From positions 248,001 to 312,000 of the forward strand of contig CAHIKZ030004553.1 in NCBI GenBank assembly GCA_903632075.3: a stretch of 64,000 bases of DNA. The letters run 5' to 3'. Both the position numbers and the translations under genes were made by a program. Under the pieces are notes generated by a model. The model did no database searches. It saw nothing but the letters and a program-made list of their open reading frames with translations, and was not told the DNA's origin. Positions 54,101 through 55,753 of this stretch are shown one piece after another. Origin of the DNA: Acanthosepion pharaonis. Its lineage: Eukaryota > Mollusca > Cephalopoda > Sepiida > Sepiidae. The first letter of the stretch is position 1; each line of letters starts with the position of its first letter.

Positions 54101-55753
54101 GATCATGAACAAAAAGGAAAAATGATTGCCCAAGTATGTCACACCTGCTCCCTACAAACATGCATTGGGTCAGCATGGTAGAGTAACAGGTCATTCCTTC
54201 CCATGAATCTAGGAAAGGCCTATGTCCAACAAAGGACCTTCACAGGCTGAGATTTCCAAGAAGAAATACATGGTTAGTGAAATATGGCTTTTATTCTTTA
54301 ACCTTTTTAAAACCCGAGACACAGACACACAAGATTTATGCAATTGCTGGGATATATTGGTCTAGCACTGGTTTATGAATTTGGTGGCATAGTAATTCTA
54401 ACTTCAATTCCTGGGACAAGCAATAGAGACTTAGACTCAATGGTGAGCAATAACTGAAAACTACTGTTGTACCTTACAGCCATTTGTAAGGTACAACAAC
54501 CAAAACGTAATAACAAAAATGAGGATAATAGTCTGCATGTAATTAACTCTTCATCTTAGAAGTTCAGAAAGTTATGATTATTTTTACATCATTTCGCCCC
54601 AAACAAGGCAATAAAGCCAATAAGATTCAAGGGGTTACTGAGTGTGAAAGGGTATAAGATAAAGAAAAATATTACAGAGAGAGAACAATAAAAGAAAATG
54701 AATTAAGAAGACAGAAGATAATGTTCTATAAAAGTGTATAAAGTAAGAAAAAGAGACAGCTGTGTTTCAGGAGACATTTTAAACAGAATGATATTATCCC
54801 AACAGTCTATTTTGTTATATAGCTTACATACTGATTCAAGGAACAAATTGAGAATTCTTCATTGTAATTGGAGGATACTTAAGTATTTACTTAACTAATC
54901 TGGTATAAAGCTAAATGAAATTTTCATCAGGAACTCAAAGAACAAGGTAAAAACACTAGTTTTTGTTTTTTTTAAATATTAATCTTTCGTTGAATTCATA
55001 AGACAGTTCTTATTTACATAATCAAATTTTAAACAAAAAGAAAAGAACTTATTAAAAGTCAAAAAATATGAAATATTTATATGAAGTTTATGTATATTAA
55101 CATATATACATGAAAGAGCTATTTACTAAGCATAATTTCTGACTAAAAAAAGTGCAAGGTCTTAGTGAGGAATTTACTCACTAACAATAGTTTACAAAAC
55201 GTCACATCATTGCCATGTTTACATACCATCTTGAAAAAATATATAAATTTGAAACGAACAGGACAAAAATTTTGTTATTTGAGGATTTTTTTTTATTTTT
55301 TATTTTTTATCTGTCACGTTTTTATTAATAGAAAAATCATTATTTAAAAGAAAAAAAAAATGGTGTCTGCAATGTATTTTCAGGGAAATTAATTCTTGTT
55401 CCTTTTACGGAGTTACCGCCCTTTGTTTTACACACTTCATCTGTAAATGTTCAACTATAAATTTTTCAATATTCTTCAACTTTTGTGATTTAGCATAAAG
55501 AAATATATTTAAAATACACTGGAATATTTTGACGGTTACACAATGAAAGTCTATAACTTTTTTTTATTAACAGTTCTCTTTCAAGTACTGTTTATTTCTG
55601 TTACCTGTGAGCAGTTAGCTGCTTCATCAAATGTTGTATCATTGGCTAACCAGCAGCACTGTTCTCTGTTTAACCAAAAGGCATCAAGACAAATGCCTTC
55701 CTTCAGGTCAGACATCCACGTGGTGCCAATATCGATGAAGCCAGCTGATAGGC
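297..55753 (-). CDS. CLCN3: CLC-3/4/5-type endosomal Cl-/H+ exchanger, 18 coding exons, 5' end outside window
   Basis: This protein exchanges 2 Cl- for 1 H+ across endosomal and lysosomal membranes and supports their acidification. Coding exons, 5' to 3' on the minus strand: 55605-55753, 53148-53312, 51234-51440, 47798-47878, 45955-46137, 44357-44446, 43133-43188, 41680-41748, 38431-38572, 34387-34472, 33616-33740, 31268-31382, 27493-27588, 9602-9660, 7723-7830, 3708-3835, 2621-2715, 297-387. All have AG/GT borders and matching phases, giving 680 codons plus stop. Counting from the first full codon: GSGIP with chloride Ser100, GKEGP with gating Glu143, FSLEE with proton Glu200, and GREGIY with chloride Tyr490 are all present. 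Two CBS domains follow, at about 510-580 and 610-675. Spacing between these residues equals that in human CLC-5 (168/211/268/558), recalled from the literature. Invertebrates usually have one gene for this clade, so CLCN3 versus CLCN5 naming is arbitrary. Roughly 70 or more N-terminal residues are absent. Confidence 0.96.
388..1370. other. Intron, no recognised feature
   Basis: AT-rich intronic sequence between the last two coding exons. Short open frames look random. A G-run lies near 1015. Confidence 0.5.
1375..1660 (+). repeat. Partial VNTR-type short element
   Basis: It shares with the 2949, 27916 and 61832 elements the TATTGCTGGTA units and the 3' block with GTCAGGGTGGACCTGG, AATTAAGAGGT, TGATCAGA and GATGTAGTTTATCATC. 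The left end is missing or degenerate. Confidence 0.7.
1921..2310 (+). repeat. tRNA-derived SINE bounded by inverted tails
   Basis: A pol III B-box-like GAGTTCAATAC lies near 2054, and the body CATGGCAGGTGGAACTAGAAC near 2146. The tail ACCTGAAAAAGGCTGGAGCG starts at 2207 and ends in AAAGATGAGGATAACAGTC. The left end (1921-2013) is an inverted copy of the tail terminus, so the element is a foldback. Confidence 0.8.
2621..2715 (-). CDS. CLCN3: CLC exon: CBS2, TDQTPMETVVEMFRKLGLRQ
   Basis: It encodes residues 620-650. TDQTPMETVVEMFRKLGLRQ and LVTHNG are classic CBS2 sequence of this clade. Confidence 0.96.
2949..3378 (+). repeat. VNTR-type short element with 12-bp target duplication
   Basis: It is flanked by exact duplications ACCTTATCTTTT at 2937-2948 and 3379-3390. 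Order: a head with GGTTTGTTTTG and GCATATCAAC, diverged CTGGTAATATTT units, and the conserved 3' block ending in CATACCCAGGATG. The block with CGTCATACCCAGGA is repeated within the copy. Confidence 0.85.
3391..3707. repeat. Low-complexity A-rich purine tract
   Basis: From about 3515 to 3625 the + strand is runs of A broken by G/C/T as GAAATGAAAA. No coding potential. Confidence 0.6.
3708..3835 (-). CDS. CLCN3: CLC exon: inter-CBS linker and LKLRRILDM
   Basis: It encodes residues 578-619. NARKIQDGIVSNSLVYFT is followed by a proline-rich linker and APLKLRRILDM, leading into CBS2. Confidence 0.95.
3836..4740. other. Intron, no recognised feature
   Basis: AT-rich intron. A short GATGATGATGATGATG run lies near 4710. 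Confidence 0.5.
4745..4985 (+). repeat. LINE 3' end fragment
   Basis: It shares with the 9000-9190 copy the strings TTTTGAACAG, AGAGGTCTAT and CCTTGCTTGGGGGTGAA, the standard 3' terminus of the Jockey/CR1-type LINE in this window. No RT coding remains. Confidence 0.65.
4986..5945. other. Intron, no recognised feature
   Basis: AT-rich intron with several A runs. Small open frames show no similarity I recognise. Confidence 0.45.
5948..6290 (+). repeat. tRNA-derived SINE, second family, tail duplicated
   Basis: The tRNA-like head has TGGCGTAATGGATAGTGGC (A-box region) and AAATTCAAATTCCAGTC (B-box region). The tail CATTACATTCACTTATG, then CTTTGGGAAAGGCATGAATCC, matches the 59.9-kb copy. The segment ending ACAACTCTGAATTCAAAAC occurs twice, so about 90 bp of tail is tandemly duplicated. 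Confidence 0.8.
6458..6950 (+). promoter_or_regulatory. CpG- and CCAAT-rich intronic island, possible antisense promoter or first exon
   Basis: Between about 6470 and 6830 roughly a dozen CpGs occur, while flanks have almost none. CCAATCAG boxes lie near 6622 and 6681, an inverted ATTGG near 6706, and a donor-like AAGGTAAGATC near 6831. Overlapping + frames (6458-6835, 6637-6945) are open but match no family I know. A transposon fragment is the main alternative. Confidence 0.35.
6951..7722. other. Intron, no recognised feature
   Basis: AT-rich intron with a GA-rich microsatellite near 7500 and a slightly GC-richer stretch at 7335-7450 of unknown origin. Confidence 0.4.
7723..7830 (-). CDS. 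CLCN3: CLC exon: CBS1 core, NGFPVVVSRESQ
   Basis: It encodes residues 542-576, including HNGFPVVVSRESQYLVGFVL and RRDL, the nucleotide-binding CBS1 core. The donor is GTGAGT. Confidence 0.96.
7831..8380. other. Intron, no recognised feature
   Basis: An A homopolymer at 7834-7850, just beyond the acceptor (a T run in the sense transcript), followed by AT-rich sequence. Confidence 0.45.
8383..8850 (+). repeat. tRNA-derived SINE with long inverted tail arms
   Basis: The left arm (about 8383-8503) is the reverse complement of the tail (about 8728-8850). Landmarks are TTTCAACCATTGTGCCCTCC on the left and GGAGGGTACAACAACCGAAA on the right. Between them is a tRNA-like B box GAGTTCAATCC near 8545. 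The tail motif is CTGATGAAGGCTGG...CCGAAAT. Confidence 0.8.
9000..9190 (+). repeat. LINE 3' end fragment
   Basis: It ends in TTGCCTTGCTTGGGGGTGAA followed by ATGATTAAAAAAA, the common 3' terminus of the LINE copies here. Confidence 0.7.
9602..9660 (-). CDS. CLCN3: CLC exon: CBS1, RRNDPPL and SMTVEEI
   Basis: This 59-base exon encodes residues 522-540. It reads RNDPPLCVITQDSMTVEEI and joins in phase to MRPR upstream and to the ECIL segment downstream. A 17.8-kb intron separates it from the previous exon. Confidence 0.95.
9661..11690. other. Left part of the 17.8-kb intron, no recognised feature
   Basis: AT-rich sequence. (AT)n at 11412-11435 and CT/T and T runs around 11495-11525 are the only structure noticed. 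Confidence 0.45.
11690..12720 (+). pseudogene. Tc1/mariner transposase relic
   Basis: At 11953-12162 the frame reads MQKMATELKVDVKVIRMTVHDN then KSYTRRHEHL and RRLERYKK, the N-terminal helix-turn-helix pattern of mariner transposases. Further frames give VLGVMVSEGKNGPIF, a degenerate ADFWPAN block and HPNIS-like sequence, in the order expected of the catalytic domain. Several stops and frameshifts make it dead. Terminal repeats were not identified, so the ends are approximate. Confidence 0.75.
13426..13563. repeat. Six perfect copies of a 23-bp tandem repeat
   Basis: The unit is ACACAGTCTATGTATGTAATGAC, repeated without visible mismatch, then ACACGTCATG. There are no spacers, so this is a minisatellite, not a CRISPR array. 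Confidence 0.97.
14555..14665 (-). repeat. tRNA-like fragment, probably SINE-derived
   Basis: On the minus strand GCAGG-TTTCAAA-CCTGC forms a perfect T-arm, preceded by CTCC-TGCAAAA-GGAG resembling an anticodon arm. The variable loop is too short and no acceptor stem closes, so it is not a functional tRNA gene. Confidence 0.4.
14687..14740. repeat. (GT)n then (ATGT)n microsatellite
   Basis: A GT run of about 13 units, then ATGT units and a short AT run. Confidence 0.95.
15433..15780 (-). repeat. tRNA-derived SINE, minus orientation
   Basis: The complete tail hairpin (15502-15540, read on the minus strand as CCTGAAGAAGGTTGGAGCG then GGCTGAAAC), body and tRNA-like head (B-box-like GAGTTTAATAAC near 15710) are present. 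The 3' terminus is at 15433. Confidence 0.8.
15781..15950 (+). repeat. Two SINE tail segments inverted relative to the adjacent SINE
   Basis: 15783-15866 repeats the tail end (AAAGATGAGGACAACAGTCC to CCTCATCTCAGAAATATAG) in + orientation, and 15866-15950 is a second tail with CCCTGAAGAAGGATGGAC and GGCCGAAAC. With the minus SINE to the left they form a large foldback. Confidence 0.75.
15951..19680. other. Long intronic stretch without recognised genes
   Basis: AT-rich. Homopolymer A near 16260, (GA)n at 16465-16490, A run at 17615-17636, (AT)n/(AC)n at 19312-19376. Scattered small frames look random. Confidence 0.5.
19312..19376. repeat. (AT)n-(AC)n compound microsatellite
   Basis: About 15 AT units followed by about 17 AC units. 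Confidence 0.97.
19680..20035 (+). repeat. tRNA-derived SINE with residual inverted 5' tail
   Basis: The left end CTGTCTATATTTCTGAGAT plus TTTGGACT is a shortened inverted copy of the tail. A head from CAAGGACACAAGGCCCAGTGG, a body with ACGAAATAAAGGGTTTGG, and the tail ACCTGAAGAAGGCCGGAG...CGGTTGAAAC follow. Confidence 0.85.
20100..20510 (+). repeat. LINE 3' fragment (Jockey/CR1-type)
   Basis: Frames resemble the C-terminal end of non-LTR RT proteins (FNSFMSRTSRLCNSLLSSCFP). The terminus CCTTGCTTGGGGTGAAACACT and poly(A) is shared with the other copies. An (AT)n microsatellite follows. Confidence 0.75.
20560..21412 (+). pseudogene. LINE reverse transcriptase C-terminal fragment
   Basis: The frame from 20698 to 21147 encodes LGLMTSADMKWKDYIESIA, a KKVGSLCCARQFFS segment, then IYKSTVYPCLEYSCYIW and FDKIQR. 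This is the thumb/connection region seen in Jockey/CR1-group non-LTR retrotransposons. The fragment is 5' truncated with no catalytic motif, and runs into an (AT)n repeat at 21413. Confidence 0.85.
21413..21463. repeat. (AT)n microsatellite
   Basis: About 25 AT units, starting where the LINE 3' end would be expected. Confidence 0.97.
22005..22325. repeat. Foldback element made of inverted SINE-type tails
   Basis: The left arm (about 22008-22112) and right arm (about 22213-22320) are near-complementary over about 105 bp. The right arm reads ACCTGATGATGACCAGATGG then GGTTGAAAC. The spacer of about 100 bp shows no clear tRNA head. Confidence 0.8.
22505..23155 (+). pseudogene. LINE RT C-terminal fragment
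   Basis: It shares RKVGSLCHARQFYS-like and IYKSTL.C.EYCCHIW-like coding with the 20.6-kb copy, with stops. The 3' end CTTAGTGGCATTG...CTTGCTTGGAGTGAAATGAT and poly(A) is typical. Confidence 0.8.
23671..23700. repeat. (GT)n(AT)n microsatellite
   Basis: About 12 GT units followed by AT. Confidence 0.95.
24086..24144. repeat. (TA)n-(TG)n microsatellite
   Basis: A long TA run followed by TG and CGCG. Confidence 0.95.
24307..24362. repeat. (TA)n-(CA)n microsatellite
   Basis: About 12 TA units, then about 16 CA units. Confidence 0.95.
24410..24528. repeat. Hairpin with 48-bp arms, Penelope-type 3' end
   Basis: The arms at 24410-24457 and 24481-24528 pair with about 7 mismatches around a 23-nt loop. 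The loop and right arm read CTGATGAAGTCCTGAAGGAT then GAAAC, also recognisable in the 53.4-kb Penelope-like relic. An (AT)n run follows. Confidence 0.8.
24563..25010 (-). repeat. GC-richer dispersed-element-like island, unclassified
   Basis: This block is clearly less AT-rich than its surroundings and is bounded by (AT)n/(AAT)n on the left. Read on the minus strand it has a B-box-like GGTTTGAATC near 25000 and a tail-like CAGGAAGGAAACTTCC. No coding family was recognised. Confidence 0.4.
25105..25145. repeat. Poly(A) tract
   Basis: Homopolymer of about 22 A, then GAAAAAAG. Confidence 0.9.
25430..25651. repeat. T-free (CAAAA)n low-complexity tract
   Basis: There is no T for 222 bases: only A with C and a few G. 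Apparent Lys/Asn/Gln-rich frames here are composition artefacts. Confidence 0.95.
25652..27492. other. Intron, no recognised feature
   Basis: AT-rich. A poly(A) run lies at 25861-25890 and T runs near 26250 and 27155. No transposon coding recognised. Confidence 0.45.
27493..27588 (-). CDS. CLCN3: CLC exon with Tyr of GREGIY and start of the CBS region
   Basis: It encodes residues 490-520, beginning YDAHIRLNGYPYLDSKEEF and ending DVMRP. The first residue is the anion-coordinating tyrosine. The acceptor CTAG rather than the upstream TTAAG is chosen because it restores GREGIYDAH. Confidence 0.95.
27916..28346 (+). repeat. VNTR-type short element with target duplication
   Basis: It is flanked by GGATAGACAAAGAT (27902-27915) and GGATAGGCAAAGAT (28347-28360). 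The head has GCATATCAACCTCAATGGGT, about four CTGGTAATATT units, then a 3' block with CCCTAACAGGTGCTA and GGTCAGGATGGACCTGGG. Confidence 0.88.
28361..28661 (-). other. Unrecognised 130-codon open frame
   Basis: The frame spans 28269-28661. Its upper part reads HRERVKCLICSRQFF and VERTHFKAFLSWSYIEVE, with a C-x2-C pair. It resembles protein sequence rather than random AT-rich frame, and may be a transposon fragment. The C-terminal 30 codons run into the adjacent short element. No family assigned. Confidence 0.25.
28662..29190. other. Intron, no recognised feature
   Basis: A moderately AT-rich stretch with a poly(A) run at 29023-29040. Confidence 0.4.
29197..29500 (-). repeat. Composite 5S rRNA + tRNA-derived SINE
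   Basis: Read on the minus strand from 29500, the first 110 bases align with 5S rRNA: GAGCTTGTTCAGTACCTAG then TGGGTGACCACTTTTGGAA and ACCAGGTGCTGTAAG. A tRNA-like segment follows (GTGGGTAGTGTAATGAATAAC then CAATTCCAGTTGGG) and a tail sharing ACATGCAAAT with the 38-kb copy. Diverged and not a 5S gene. Confidence 0.82.
29660..29885 (+). repeat. Tail of second tRNA-derived SINE family
   Basis: CAGCTATGGGTTAAACAGCA, CTCTGAATTCAAAACC and AAGAAGGCAATGGGAAACTA match the tails at 5.9 and 60.0 kb and a more distal extension. Confidence 0.65.
29897..30292 (+). repeat. VNTR-type short element
   Basis: It has the head with GGCATATCAACCTTAATGGG, two or three CTGGTAATATT-type units and the 3' block TTAAGAGGTGGTTCC to GATGTAGTTTATCGTCATG. 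Possible target duplication around GTCATG is weak. Confidence 0.75.
30293..31045 (+). pseudogene. Tc1-like transposase relic
   Basis: Across several frames the order VFSDESKS (first catalytic Asp region), a degenerate middle, HNNACPHDAHVSQHALQD and PWPAQ matches Tc1-like transposases (DESRF, HDNARPH, WPARSPD). The second catalytic Asp appears as Asn. A (GT)n microsatellite at 30540-30563 interrupts it. Confidence 0.7.
31268..31382 (-). CDS. CLCN3: CLC exon with MFELTGGL and SKWVGDALGREG
   Basis: It encodes residues 452-488. SLVVVMFELTGG and MTSKWVGDALGREG are strongly conserved. The donor reads GTATCC, a weak match to GTAAGT, and splits the Ile codon just before the chloride-coordinating Tyr490. 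Confidence 0.95.
31383..32285. other. Intron, no clear feature
   Basis: A poly(A) run at 31751-31776. The segment after 31800 (CATCCTGAAGAGACATGG) shares a short string with 30300 and, inverted, 46430, perhaps one more unclassified repeat. Confidence 0.4.
32290..32830 (-). pseudogene. LINE RT C-terminal fragment
   Basis: Minus-strand frames read NITNLTLLYPYFYGKCSDKI then LVLPILTF, and after a homopolymer (32546-32563) TATLFN-FPDHYNLNLFESKV. This is the RT C-terminus pattern (wall-to-thumb end) of Jockey/CR1-type LINEs, split by the A/T run. Confidence 0.75.
32831..33615. other. Intron, no recognised feature
   Basis: AT-rich sequence up to the exon at 33616. Confidence 0.45.
33616..33740 (-). 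CDS. CLCN3: CLC exon with PGLYAMVGAAA
   Basis: It encodes residues 410-450. A clade-variable stretch with several Cys residues precedes TPGLYAMVGAAAVLGGVTRM, which is near-invariant in CLC-3/4/5. Confidence 0.96.
33741..34386. other. Intron, no recognised feature
   Basis: Short AT-rich intron with no repeat recognised. Confidence 0.5.
34387..34472 (-). CDS. CLCN3: CLC exon with GLFIPSMAVGA
   Basis: It encodes residues 381-408 plus two bases. VPCGLFIPSMAVGAIMGRIV contains the conserved GxFxP anion-binding motif. The donor is GTTAGT, fixed by the phase of the next exon. Confidence 0.95.
35200..35229. repeat. (GT)n microsatellite
   Basis: About 14 GT units. Confidence 0.95.
35240..36085 (+). 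pseudogene. Mariner-type transposase relic with internal deletion
   Basis: The first frame (35358-35528) reads QFTPPEIWKWHAVLLGIRVG then RTVHRIQKEFEE, a helix-turn-helix start. It continues in other frames with PQFIFLKGLRLNTVVYIKYL, QQDSAPCHTSRRT (second catalytic Asp), IWPLNYSDCNTLDYHVW (third Asp) and KDELKAKIMAAF. The part with the first catalytic Asp is missing, and there are stops. Ends approximate: CAGGGTG at 35240 may be a terminal repeat. Confidence 0.85.
36098..36122. repeat. (AT)n microsatellite
   Basis: About 12 AT units just after the mariner relic. Confidence 0.95.
36334..36375. repeat. (AT)n microsatellite
   Basis: About 21 AT units. Confidence 0.95.
36495..36770 (-). repeat. 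tRNA-derived SINE, second family
   Basis: Reverse complement of the 59.9-kb copy. AGTTTGAATTCAGAGTTGTC (tail) lies at the left and GACTGGAATTCAAACTTGG plus TATCCACTACTTCACC (tRNA-like head) at the right. Confidence 0.8.
36785..37960. other. Intron, mostly featureless
   Basis: AT-rich. The string ACTTTTATATTTACA with nearby GCACTTTA at 37225-37290 recurs at 39510-39560, suggesting an unclassified dispersed repeat. Confidence 0.4.
37966..38284 (-). repeat. Composite 5S rRNA + tRNA-derived SINE
   Basis: From 38284 leftward on the minus strand: GGCTTATGACGACATTATGT, CACTAAGCAATATCGAGCC, TGGTTAGTACCTAGATGGG and GGAATACCAGGTGCTGTAAG follow 5S rRNA end to end. Then GGCTGGTGAAATGGATAATG and CAGTTCCAATTCCCATTGG form a tRNA-like A/B-box unit. 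The tail contains CTTACATGCAAATATCCTTG, shared with the second tRNA-SINE family. Confidence 0.88.
38431..38572 (-). CDS. CLCN3: CLC exon: helices leading to FTFGLK
   Basis: It encodes residues 334-380. The variable loop DYNRSITNV is followed by IRAVWQLVLAFLFKGIITVF and TFGLK. It is followed by a good donor, GTAAGA. Confidence 0.95.
38573..39600. other. Intron, no recognised feature
   Basis: An A run at 38578-38597 lies next to the exon. The rest is AT-rich, with a few lines near 39500 shared with 37200. Confidence 0.4.
39605..41063 (-). mobile_element. Penelope-like retroelement, 5'-truncated, family B
   Basis: The open frame from about 41055 to 40139 begins with NLPYSQALRLRRIC and NKHIQNLEHQFTTCGY (RT thumb region). 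It continues through KPDLKKLFEEPSLLAYRRPK and a Cys-rich linker to a GIY-YIG-like domain, NIIYLLECTLCQKQYVGKS with a downstream Arg and Glu. RT palm motifs are lost. The 3' end contains CTGATGATGGCCATGTTGGC then CGAAAC and extends to the (AT) run near 39600. Confidence 0.88.
41064..41679. other. Intron, no recognised feature
   Basis: TGTATGTATGTATTTATATA at the Penelope boundary, then ordinary AT-rich sequence. Confidence 0.45.
41680..41748 (-). CDS. CLCN3: CLC short exon: SSELIRLLVNRCG
   Basis: This 69-base exon encodes residues 311-332 with split codons at both ends. SSELIRLL-N-CG matches the vertebrate TSELI-ELF-DCG segment. The donor is GTATGT. Confidence 0.93.
41749..43132. repeat. Intronic foldback, about 42110-42905
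   Basis: GCACCAAAAGCTCCTGG near 42120 is mirrored by CCGGGGGCTTTTGGTGC near 42910. ATTACCATTTAGAATTTATC near 42190 is mirrored by AACTTCTAAATGGTAACTGA near 42825. GTTTACATACATTTGACTCG near 42265 is mirrored by CAAACGTATGTAAAC near 42745. This indicates arms several hundred bases long with an A/T-run centre near 42510. No coding sequence or tRNA head was seen. Confidence 0.7.
43133..43188 (-). CDS. CLCN3: CLC short exon: transmembrane segment ending FPNQYT
   Basis: This 56-base exon encodes residues 292-309 plus two bases of Arg310. It reads VLVITFITALLSFPNQYT and fits exactly between its neighbours in phase. Confidence 0.93.
43780..44260. repeat. Unclassified repeat fragments around an (AT)n microsatellite
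   Basis: 43800-43990 and 44090-44260 are GC-richer than the intron and separated by (AT)n(GT)n at 44011-44049. ATTGCCATTCAAGGCTTTAG resembles a string in the 36.6-kb SINE. Confidence 0.4.
44357..44446 (-). CDS. CLCN3: CLC exon: NIMWCRYRKTSNLGKYP loop
   Basis: It encodes residues 262-291, phase 0. The basic cytoplasmic loop WCRYRKTSNLGKYPIVE matches the family consensus WCRRRKTT-LGKYPV-E. Confidence 0.95.
44580..45346 (+). mobile_element. pogo/Tigger-like DNA transposon relic with a 110-codon frame
   Basis: The ends CAGTAGAATACC and, inverted, CCATAGAATCCC are flanked by TA dinucleotides. The subterminal CCTCATATCC is repeated at both ends. A frame at 44732-45064 encodes a charged, helical 110-residue protein (WDETWTKMEKLLKRL, FKKFQEQNKMWKKL) without recognisable catalytic motifs. 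The ends and TA target fit pogo/Tc1-type elements; the internal protein is unassigned. Confidence 0.6.
45659..45864. mobile_element. MITE with ATACTGTAT termini
   Basis: The left end ATACTGTATATACTTG and the inverted right end ATACTGTATGCACGCA bracket 206 bp containing two GTATAGT-GACC-like segments. Non-coding. Confidence 0.6.
45955..46137 (-). CDS. CLCN3: CLC exon: SYYFPLKTMWRSFF helix and loop
   Basis: It encodes residues 201-261, phase 0. The start reads SYYFPLKTMWRSFF and continues to RSMNPFGND, both hallmarks of the CLC-3/4/5 clade. A downstream hydrophobic segment ends at LIGALG. The donor is GTAAGT. Confidence 0.96.
46195..46450 (-). repeat. Unclassified repeat-like segment
   Basis: It is GC-richer than the adjoining intron, with an open minus-strand frame (SFQDIGNHG...). 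Its end CATGATTGCCTATGTCCTGA recurs near 30297. Likely a dispersed element; class unknown. Confidence 0.4.
46451..47660. repeat. Intron with possible short inverted repeat
   Basis: GATCCACTATGGAATTTTTTC at 46566 and AATTCCATAGTGGATAATTT at 46818 are inverted copies, giving a foldback of about 270 bp. TTTGATTTAAATTAAATTTAAA occurs at 47347 and 47654. Confidence 0.6.
47640..47706 (-). repeat. Mariner-type terminal repeat fragment
   Basis: On the minus strand it begins ACAGGGTGGTCCAAAAGTC, a common mariner end, then TTGTCAGTT. No transposase adjoins. Confidence 0.5.
47798..47878 (-). CDS. CLCN3: CLC exon with proton glutamate (FSLEE)
   Basis: It encodes residues 174-200, an Ala-rich helix followed by GAPVGGVLFSLEE. 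Glu200, the second Glu of the pair, aligns with the intracellular proton glutamate (CLC-5 Glu268). Its presence marks an exchanger rather than a channel. Both ends are phase 0. Confidence 0.96.
48130..48570 (+). mobile_element. Penelope family B 3' end joined to an ORF start (pseudo-LTR arrangement)
   Basis: 48140-48330 repeats, inverted, the 3' terminus of the 39.6-kb element (CTGATGATGGCCATGTTGGC to GTGTCTGAAGATTTTAATTT). It runs directly into an open frame starting at about 48331 (IIMDNRHGTEPKANDITP, then NKLARYESHQEYIRICLKDQ). 3' terminal sequence upstream of an N-terminal coding segment is the pseudo-LTR layout known from Penelope elements. It ends in an (AT)n run at 48566. Confidence 0.7.
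48566..48615. repeat. (AT)n microsatellite
   Basis: About 25 AT units. Confidence 0.97.
48660..48926. repeat. Intronic foldback (48665-48915)
   Basis: AAAGTTATTTTTAGTGGACA on the left is mirrored by ATCCACTAAAAATAACATTT on the right, and AATATTTGAGAAACCTTATT near 48751 by AATAAGATTTCTCAAATATT near 48817. The arms are about 100 bp. Similar strings occur at 14470 and 59800. Confidence 0.75.
48927..48980. repeat. (AT)n microsatellite
   Basis: About 27 AT units immediately before the Penelope relic. Confidence 0.97.
48981..50590 (+). mobile_element. Penelope-like retroelement with RT and GIY-YIG, family A, frameshifted
   Basis: Three frames together give an RT followed by an endonuclease. Motif A region FNVCSLYTCVPLMETI has Asn where Asp is expected. 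Motif B is VAMGFPLGLALANIF. Motif C is YVDDTFCLF in another frame near 49450. FLDVLV then follows. The last frame (49641-50396) holds the thumb and a GIY-YIG domain (SIIYKYVRSCEADYIGRTTQ, Arg of RLDMRI, Glu of LEALYIGSGKPS). The 3' end has CCTGAAGAGTGGGAGCGAAA. Frameshifts, a stop at 49336 and the Asp change make it inactive; the 5' end is truncated at the AT run. Confidence 0.9.
50752..50779. repeat. (AT)n microsatellite
   Basis: About 13 AT units. Confidence 0.95.
50780..51233. repeat. Intron with interrupted (AT)n at 51115-51165
   Basis: Otherwise AT-rich, C/T-rich near 50880-50945. No gene. Confidence 0.6.
51234..51440 (-). CDS. CLCN3: CLC exon with gating glutamate (GKEGP)
   Basis: It encodes residues 105-173, phase 0 at both ends, and is the longest exon. 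It contains GLSLGKEGPFVHVACCCGN. Glu143 is the external gating glutamate that makes this protein a coupled, voltage-dependent transporter. The exon ends in NEAKKRE, a family-typical cytoplasmic loop. The head-to-head SINE dimer lies about 610 bp upstream in the preceding intron. Confidence 0.97.
51441..52045. other. Intron, no recognised feature
   Basis: AT-rich sequence between the gating-glutamate exon and the SINE dimer. Confidence 0.5.
52051..52326 (-). repeat. tRNA-derived SINE, left arm of head-to-head dimer
   Basis: A complete minus-strand copy: 3' end CTATATTTCTGAGATGAGG at 52053, tail hairpin around 52130-52175, body CCACGTGCCATGTTTAATGG, tRNA-like head ending at the palindrome centre, ATGTGTCCT. 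Confidence 0.9.
52327..52640 (+). repeat. tRNA-derived SINE, right arm of head-to-head dimer
   Basis: It starts AAGGACACATGGCACAGTGG, with A box TGGCACAGTGG and B box GTTCAATAC both matching the pol III consensus. The body ACGAAATAAAGGG-like segment near 52508 and the tail ACCTGAAGAAGGCTGGTGC then CGGCCAAAAC follow. It ends near GATGAGGACAATAGTCTG plus AATAATGCAAATAATGG. Confidence 0.92.
52641..53147. other. Intron, no recognised feature
   Basis: A poly(A) run at 52762-52783, otherwise AT-rich. Confidence 0.5.
53148..53312 (-). CDS. CLCN3: CLC exon with GSGIP chloride-binding loop
   Basis: It encodes residues 50-104 in phase 0 at both ends. A hydrophobic helix is followed by VFAPYACGSGIPE. 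Ser100 of GSGIP is the central chloride-coordinating serine of CLC proteins. The donor is GTAAGA. Confidence 0.96.
53405..54005 (-). mobile_element. Penelope-like element relic, family C, GIY-YIG fragment
   Basis: On the minus strand around 53990-53850 one reads GIYSISCNNCHNGYIGETSR, then LYEHERDLLQNN and ALVAHYNCSL, the GIY, YIG and Arg/His parts of the Penelope endonuclease. The 3' portion near 53440-53500 contains CTCTGAAGTCCTAAAGGACA and AAACACATCACA, related to the hairpin at 24410. RT is missing. Confidence 0.8.
54320..54563 (+). repeat. tRNA-derived SINE, diverged
   Basis: A tRNA-like region with TGGTGGCATAGTAATTCTAAC and TTCAATTCCTGGGAC. The tail hairpin TTGTAAGGTACAACAACCAA AACG leads to AATGAGGATAATAGTCTGC and the terminal CTTCATCTTAGAAGTTCAG. 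Confidence 0.7.
54590..54820 (-). repeat. LINE 3' end fragment
   Basis: On the minus strand it ends CTTGTTTGGGGCGAAATGATG, with CCCTTGAATCTTATTGGC and TTTATTGCC, the common LINE terminus. Coding region largely lost. Confidence 0.7.
54821..55604. other. Intron, no recognised feature
   Basis: AT-rich up to the exon at 55605. Confidence 0.5.
55605..55753 (-). CDS. CLCN3: CLC exon (first in window): first membrane helices and luminal loop
   Basis: This exon encodes residues 1-49 of the visible protein and begins with two bases finishing a Gly codon. It reads as the family signature GFIDIGTTWMSDLKEGIC, then the cysteine pair QCCW and an N-x-T sequon in NDTTF, both typical of the CLC-3/4/5 luminal loop. 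The acceptor is CATTGTAG and the donor GTAACA. The complementary strand holds a fully open frame that looks like a secreted protein, but that is a shadow of this exon. Confidence 0.95.
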
